A model generated the notes under the pieces. It was given only the letters and a program-made list of their open reading frames with translations, made no database searches and had not been told where the DNA came from. Made by a program: the position numbers and the translations under genes. This document shows, piece after piece, positions 8,082-12,500 of a stretch of DNA of 12,500 nucleotides (the first letter of the stretch is position 1; each line of letters opens with the position of its first letter). The stretch spans positions 62,902,153 to 62,914,652 of the forward strand of contig CM060307.1 in NCBI GenBank assembly GCA_030674185.1, given 5' to 3'. This DNA comes from Monoplex corrugatus. Its lineage: Eukaryota; Mollusca; Gastropoda; Littorinimorpha; Ranellidae.

Positions 8082-8875
8082 CAGCCACCTCAGGTGATAT
8101 GACAGCCTCCTCAGGTGATATGGCAGTCACCTCAGGTGATATGGCAGTCACCTCAGGTGATATGGCAGTCACCTCAGGTGATATGGCAGCCTCCTCAGGT
8201 GATATGGCAGTCACCTCAGGTGATATGGCAGTCACCTCATGTGATATGGCAGTCACCTCAGGTGATATGGCAGCCATCTCGGGTGATATGGCAGTCACCT
8301 CAGGTGATATGGCAGTCACCTCAGGTGATATGGCAGCCATCTCGGGTGATAGGCAGTCCACTCAGGTGTATGGCAGTCACTCAGGTTGATATGCAGTCAC
8401 CTCAGGTGATATGGCAGCCTCCTCAGGTGATATGGCAGTCACCTCAGGTGATATGGCAGCCATCTCGGGTGATATGGCAGTCACCTCAGGTGATATGGCA
8501 GTCACCTCAGGTGATATGGCAGCCATCTCGGTGATATGGCAGTCACCTCAGGTGATATGGCAGCCCATCTCAGGTGATATAGCAGTCACCTCAGGTGATA
8601 TGGCAGCCTCCTCAGGTGATATGGCAGTCACCTCAGGTGATATGGCAGCCATCTCGGGTGGTATGGCAGCCTCCTCAGGTGAGATGGCAGCCACCTCAGG
8701 TGATATGGCAGCCATCTCGGGTGATATGGCATCCATCTCAGGTGATATGGCAGCCTCTCAGGTGATATGGCAGCCATCTCGGGTGATATGGCAGTCTCCT
8801 CAGGTGATATGGCAGCCATCTCGGGTGATATGGCAGCCACCTCACGTGATATGGCAGCCACCTCAGGCCGACGGG
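8082..8875 (+). repeat. 21-bp minisatellite, about 38 units
   Basis: Unit: GGTGATATGGCAGTCACCTCA. Four main variants differ in the second half: GTCACCTCA, GCCTCCTCA, GCCATCTCG and GCCACCTCA. They are interspersed rather than clustered, with short runs such as two GTCACC units followed by one GCCATC unit, which suggests some higher-order copying. The 21-bp length keeps phase, so two plus frames (repeating MAVTSGD and IWQSPQV) and one minus frame (ISPEVTA) stay open. None of these starts or ends in a convincing gene. The most common unit contains TCACCT-C-AGGTGA, perfect 6-bp arms around one base. Indels at about 8349-8398, 8530, 8565 and 8755 break the phase. Unit boundaries at the left edge (AGCCACCTCA, 8082) and right edge (AGGCCGACGG) are clear. 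Confidence 0.95.
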
Positions 8876-9078
8876 GATAACCATCCCAGGGAAGTGGGGA
8901 AAGGGGGACTTATCTAATCCTATAGCAACACCACCAGAACAACAGTGAGTTAAGATGGGCAATAAGAAGGCCAGTATTAATGTAGCGCACCTCATTCTTC
9001 TGTGATAAGCCTTCATTCCCAATTGGAATGCCTACCGGTGGCTGTGATTTTACCCTGTTAATTTTTTATCATCTACAG
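8876..9078. other. Short unique segment between minisatellite and LINE fragment
   Basis: No gene recognised. It contains a good splice-donor-like ACA|GTGAGT at 8942-8950 and a pyrimidine-rich acceptor-like stretch ending CTACAG at 9078, immediately before LINE-like coding text begins. Without transcript data these are only sequence matches. Confidence 0.35.
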
Positions 9079-9230
9079 TTTGAACAGCACAGAACAGCTG
9101 CTATTCAACAGAAGAGGGACCGGCAGGACCCACAGCTGTAGGACTCCTCCCCATGCTGTGCCCTGTGGAAGAGCATGCGCCTCCAGGATAGGTCGTCTAT
9201 CCTACATGAAGACCCACACCAGGTGCTGCA
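9079..9230 (+). pseudogene. LINE C-terminal zinc-finger remnant
   Basis: FEQHRTAAIQQKRDRQD (from 9079) is followed, after a frame change, by CGRACASRIGRLSYMKTH (9164-9217). Many LINE open frames of invertebrates end in a basic segment followed by a zinc finger of the form C-x2-C-GR-CASRIGL-SH-RTH. Here the second cysteine (9164) and last histidine (9215) are kept. The first zinc histidine is tyrosine (9203), and the first cysteine is lost or shifted out of frame. The fragment is therefore inactive. Family membership is recalled from typical LINE C-termini and was not searched. Confidence 0.6.
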
Positions 9231-9342
9231 GACCAGTATCGACGGTAGAGCCCATCGCTTTGGTTCCCGTTCAGATCATTTACAAAAGGATATGATTTAT
9301 ATGTTCAAGAGATATACATTGGTCAACCATTTAAGTCAGAAC

Positions 9343-9488
9343 ACCTGGCGACGAGCTCTAGATGCAGATCTCAAGGCTCTGGGACACACCACACAAAGGA
9401 TTTCATCCAGAGGCTGGCCAGGAACAGACAGTATTGGAGGATCTGCATTTCTGCCCTATATGCCAATGACATAATGAACAATAAGTAA
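9343..9488 (+). pseudogene. LINE reverse transcriptase extreme C-terminus
   Basis: TWRRALDADLKALGHT (9343-9390) continues, after a one-base frame slip near 9391-9396, as KDFIQRLARNRQYWR and then ISALYANDIMNNK, ending at the TAA at 9486-9488. The pattern TWRR...DLK..G.T...F..LA.NR..WR....ALYA is characteristic of the last 40 residues of many LINE ORF2 proteins, downstream of the reverse transcriptase thumb. The upstream open frame (9175-9342) gives no recognised motif. The order relative to the zinc-finger remnant just upstream is unusual, so this may be a separate insertion. Confidence 0.75.
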
Positions 9489-9850
9489 GAAATACAACTT
9501 CCACAACTGTCCTGTGATATAACATTCATGAATATAATCTTTGGTGATAACTGTCGACCTTTCCAGTACGTGTTTTCGAACTGAGTTAACGCTCTGTCGG
9601 TATAAGACACTGGTCGAATATTTGATAGGCTTGGTAATATCCAAAACTAAATCAAAATTTATATGTCATGGCAGTGATCTGTATTTCTTTCAGCAAATAC
9701 CGAGATCTTAAAACTCTGTGGTAAGCTTTCCATAATTTCATAGACATCATGCCTGGTTTTTATGCTTCATGTTCTACAGCACATTGTACATTGCAGCCCG
9801 AAAAGCTCACTGCGAATAACAAATGCAAAGTTGCTTTTCCATCTTATTTA
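9489..9850. other. Stretch with no recognisable gene
   Basis: AT-rich sequence downstream of the LINE stop. No tail repeat or poly-A marks the element's 3' end. The short frames on the minus strand (9371-9644) are antisense to the LINE fragment or carry no motif. Confidence 0.5.
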
Positions 9851-9868
9851 CACACACGCACTTATACA

Positions 9869-9938
<70 letters not shown>

Positions 9939-10233
9939 ACACAACATCAACACAACACACACACACAACACCACACACACACACACACATTCCACACACA
10001 CAGAGGCATTCACACAGACATTCAGACACACACAGACATTCAGACACTGACATTCAACACACACAACACACACTGACATCACACACACACACACATCACA
10101 CACACCACACACACACACACACACGCGCGCGCGCGCACACACACACCACAACTCACACTTACACAACAGACACAACACACTCACACACATATAATATTCT
10201 CTCTCTCTCTCGACACACACACACACACACACA

Positions 10234-10292
<59 letters not shown>
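9851..10292. repeat. CA-rich microsatellite tract with CG, CT and ACATTC variants
   Basis: Pure (CA)n at about 9870-9933, then CAACA- and ACATTCAGACA-type interruptions, a (CG)n core flanked by CA (10123-10136), (CT)n at 10199-10211, and pure (CA)n again at about 10256-10291. The CA-CG-CA stretch is a classical Z-DNA-forming sequence. All long frames across it on either strand are low-complexity. Confidence 0.95.
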
Positions 10293-10293
<1 letters not shown>

Positions 10294-10640
10294 CACATTC
10301 CTCGTTCGGTCAATCCAATCCTCACCAAACCGGCCAACAAACGGGCGACAGAAACAGTTGTGATCAGCAGCCGAGGGTTTAACCAAGCGAGAGTGAAGGG
10401 AATAGATGCTGAGTTTGATCTGTTTGTGGCCTCGGCAGAGACTGATGGCCATACAATGACCCTTGGCTGAAGGAACAGACCCGCCAACTGGCCGATACCA
10501 TCTTGAGCTGTTTGAGTTACATGTGTGCTGAATAGATTGGAATGCCATTATTTACACTCTTTCTCAACGGACAAATATGTCTACTACTGTTTGATTACCT
10601 TAGCAGAAAGTTTTCACCTTTTTTTTTTAAAGCGGAGTTT
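10293..10640. other. Stretch with no recognisable gene
   Basis: Balanced-composition DNA (10300-10520), then T-rich. The repeat-derived frames on both strands run into it, but their non-repeat parts show no known motif. Confidence 0.45.
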
Positions 10641-10644
10641 CAGT

Positions 10645-10672
10645 CCCCCCCCCCCCCCCCTTTTTTTTTTTT
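10645..10672. repeat. C16 homopolymer directly joined to T12
   Basis: Sixteen C followed without a break by twelve T, with an eight-T run just upstream (10621-10628) and T-rich sequence after. The opposite strand (A12G16) can form G4 or triplex structures. Homopolymers of this size are also hard to sequence accurately. Confidence 0.9.
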
Positions 10673-11678
10673 GTGCTATTTTTCTTTTTCTTTTCTGCTG
10701 ATTTCTTTTTTCCCTTTCCCATTTTTTTCCTTGCATGATAAGGGCTGGCTGGCTGTGTTGACGAAGCCGTGGACACAAGACCTGACGTCTCAAGTCCAAC
10801 CGTAGCCTGCAACATAAGAACTGGCCTGTTCGGTATCAATCTTCATGATCCAAGCATTCTGGTGATGTCAGTTTAGATTTCTGATTGGTCCTGTTACCCC
10901 TCCCCTCTTCCACAAACTTCCCAGGCTTTAGTTAAGATTTTGCGCAGGCTGAAGGAGTCCGCTAGATCTTTAGTGGTAGCGCTTGTTTGAGCGCATATGG
11001 AGCTAAGTGTGATGATAACTTCATGAACTCTGAACTCCAATATTGAAAACGGTAGTTCGTTTCTTAGCTGCGGCGACTTCCGGTGCCTTTGCCGTGGGGA
11101 GTAGAAGGTTCTACTGCGACAATGGAAACGCCACAGAACAAGCTGTTTATTTCATCAAAAAACAATATGACTGGCAAACGTTACCAGTCCATTTGTCGAC
11201 AACGATTAGCACATATGCGATTGGTTTGCTGTCAACTTAGGTTTGGAAAAGCAGACCGCTAAAAGCAATAATTTGAGAACATCTCGTAATGGAAAAATCG
11301 TGAGGTCATCTTGAGAAAAAGGCATGAAAAGCCACACAATCTGGAAAAAAAAATTTCCACCGGGCTACGATGATGAGGATGGGGATGACACCGATGAAGC
11401 TGTGGAATTCCATTTAGGTTTAAGATTACCAGACATTGCTGTATTTACACCTATTTTCATGATACATCTTGGCGTCATTGAGGCCCGAGAGATACAAACA
11501 CCTGCAATGTTGGTCAGGCTATTTCAGCATCATCCTCACTGACGCAATCGGAACGTGGAATGAGTTTTGACTGTGTGGTTCCCAATGAGCCCATAGCACG
11601 TTCAACGTTGAATAGGATCTGCTCGGGGCCAAAACATCTCACAATTCTATTTGGCACAGGTGGAGGGATCGACCAGTC
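10673..11678. other. Stretch with no recognisable gene
   Basis: T-rich at first, then mixed. Short plus frames at 11043-11240 and 11324-11542 show no recognised motif; the second contains an acidic Asp/Glu-rich patch (about 11370-11400) and could be chance. Given the LINE fragment that starts at 11679, the region just upstream may hold further, unrecognisable parts of that element. Confidence 0.5.
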
Positions 11679-12228
11679 ATTTCACCAGACGGCAGATGCA
11701 CATTAGAAATATCCACCAGAATCGGCCAAGCTAAAACAGTATTCAAGAAAGTGGAAAACGTTCTGACCAACAAATGCCTATCAATGAACATCAGGAAGAG
11801 TTCTTCAGTATTACATAGAATCGATACTGTTGTACGGATACGAAACGTGGACAGTCAACACAAAGACATGACAAAATGGAGGCAACTGAAAGGTGGTTTC
11901 TAAGAAGAATGTTAAGAGTTCCATGCACAGCAAAGAAAACAAACGAGACAGTCCTGAAAAAGGCAAACACAAAAAGAATATTAATGAAGAAGATTAGGAA
12001 AAGACAAGCAACATTTATAGGACATTTTATGAGGCAGGAGAAGTTTGAGCGCCTACTCACAACAGAAAAGCTGGAGGGGAAAAGAGCACAAGGTAGACCC
12101 AGAAAGAAACTATTGAACGGAATTTCAGGGTGACTGAGGACAGAGAGGGTGGGAGATGTACTTGCAGCGACAAAAGATAAATTCGTAGGATGGCCATGAT
12201 CGCCAACGCCAAGCCGCAGAGCACATGA
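11679..12228 (+). pseudogene. Decayed LINE reverse transcriptase C-terminus with native 3' end
   Basis: Three frames in succession give an ordered LINE reverse transcriptase tail. ISPDGRCTLEISTRIGQAK...NKCLSMNIRK lies at 11679-11798. VLQYYIESILLYGYETWTVN (11800-11859) runs in the next frame to a TGA at 11869. MEATERWFLRRMLRVP...IRKRQATFIGHFMR...EGKRAQGRPRKK occupies 11876-12130. There TGA (12131-12133) replaces the tryptophan expected before LRTERVGDVLAATKD. After one more slip, MIANAKPQST ends at the TGA at 12226-12228. DG.C, LLYG.ETW, WF.RRMLR, RQ..F.GH.MR and EGKR..GR are the conserved blocks of this LINE family (RTE-like, inferred). The catalytic part, endonuclease and 5' end are missing, as in typical 5'-truncated insertions. 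Three frameshifts and one nonsense codon make it inactive. Confidence 0.88.
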
Positions 12229-12240
12229 TAATGATGATGG
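12226..12240 (+). repeat. Short TAATGATGATG tail at LINE 3' end
   Basis: Right after the LINE stop codon comes TGATAATGATGATGG. Several LINE clades, RTE among them, end in short tandem repeats rather than poly-A, so this is probably the element's 3' tail. It is short, so chance cannot be excluded. Confidence 0.45.
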
Positions 12241-12242
12241 AA

Positions 12243-12297
12243 ATGCTCGAACCCACAACCTTCCAGACACTAGTTGATTACGTTAACCACATCGCCA
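12243..12297 (-). mobile_element. tRNA-derived SINE head (or tRNA pseudogene)
   Basis: The minus strand reads TGGCGATGTGG (A-box-like, 12287-12297), GTTAACGTAATCAAC, then GGTTGTGGGTTCGAGCATT with a good B box, GGTTCGAGCAT (12243-12253). Box spacing (about 44 bp) and the TGTGGGTTCGA arm match RNA polymerase III type-2 promoters of tRNA-derived SINEs. The D and anticodon stems pair poorly, so it is not a working tRNA gene. No SINE body or tail is obvious. It abuts the LINE 3' tail, so the two insertions may be nested. Confidence 0.6.
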
Positions 12298-12304
12298 GGC
12301 TGAC

Positions 12305-12500
12305 TGGTGTGAAATCCGTTTCTTAGTATGCCTATAGTAAATATGCTGACCCGAAGGCATCCAAGAAACGTATTGCGGCTGGAGCGAGACGATTTGAATT
12401 TTATTGAAATTCAGTTGTTCCGTTTTTAAACGAATCTTAATATAACATATATTCTCGTTCTCTTACGAATGTCTTAATGTTGTCATAGTGCTTTCTTGTG
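12305..12500. other. Stretch with no recognisable gene
   Basis: AT-rich end of the window. A small palindrome, GAATTT-TATTG-AAATTC, lies near 12395-12411. Nothing else is recognisable. Confidence 0.5.

Noticed and set aside
8082..8875. CRISPR array
   Set aside because: Units are contiguous 21-mers with no unique spacers, in an evidently eukaryotic context.
8099..8917. Heptapeptide-repeat protein (MAVTSGD or IWQSPQV)
   Set aside because: Open only because the DNA unit is 21 bp. Several frames are open at once, indels switch frames repeatedly, and there is no supported start, signal peptide or non-repeat domain.
9175..9474. Intact 99-residue protein
   Set aside because: Its end is a LINE tail read out of frame after 9391. 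The true tail continues in another frame to 9488, so the open frame as it stands is not a gene.
10955..10995. tRNA-like A box (TTAGTGGTAGCGC)
   Set aside because: No B box follows at suitable spacing, and no tRNA fold or SINE body is seen.

Overview
The window looks like intergenic DNA from an animal nuclear genome. The reasons are very long CA/TG, GA, GAT and GAA microsatellites, several decayed non-LTR retrotransposon (LINE) tails in different states of decay, a TTAA-flanked inverted-repeat element, a tRNA-like SINE remnant, and no compact gene layout. The mix is what one sees in large invertebrate genomes. A lophotrochozoan such as a mollusc is my guess, not something the sequence proves. 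I found no intact host protein gene, rRNA, true tRNA gene or CRISPR array. Most long open frames here are low-complexity translations of repeats (His-Thr, Cys-Val, poly-Arg/Lys, poly-Leu/Ser) and should not be read as proteins.

Layout. 1-570: compound microsatellites (CA, CAAACATA, CCR, CAA, GA). 600-1475: nothing recognisable. 1476-2215, minus strand: remnant of a LINE reverse transcriptase from its catalytic box to the C-terminus, broken by frameshifts and stops. 2216-3278: no gene, but an imperfect inverted repeat at 2239-2391. 3279-3990: a compound TG / purine / AAAG block present twice in tandem with about 338 bp period. 4012-4345: further TG/ACAG/AGGC repeats. 4790-5430: a long GAT block, then GAA, then AAGAAC-type repeats. 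5722-5914: a small non-autonomous DNA transposon with TTAA on both sides and a second, inner inverted-repeat pair. 5915-7820: mostly featureless, with a quadruplex-capable C-rich stretch and a degenerate 136-bp-spaced repeat. 7820-7870: (TA)n.

8082-8875: a 21-bp minisatellite of about 38 units, each built around a near-palindromic TCACCTCAGGTGA core. 9079-9488: two pieces of LINE C-terminal coding sequence, a degenerate zinc finger and then a TWRR...QYWR tail, in the reverse of the usual order. 9851-10292: CA-rich tract. 10645-10672: C16T12. 11679-12228, plus strand: a LINE reverse transcriptase C-terminus with at least three frame breaks and a TGG-to-TGA stop, directly followed by a short GATGAT-type tail and then a minus-strand tRNA-like SINE head (12243-12297).

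Nothing here works together as a gene system. The region reads as a graveyard of mobile elements interspersed with expanding simple repeats. The items most worth a second look are the nested TTAA element, the palindrome-bearing minisatellite with two splice-like flanks, the duplicated compound microsatellite, and the reversed LINE fragments.
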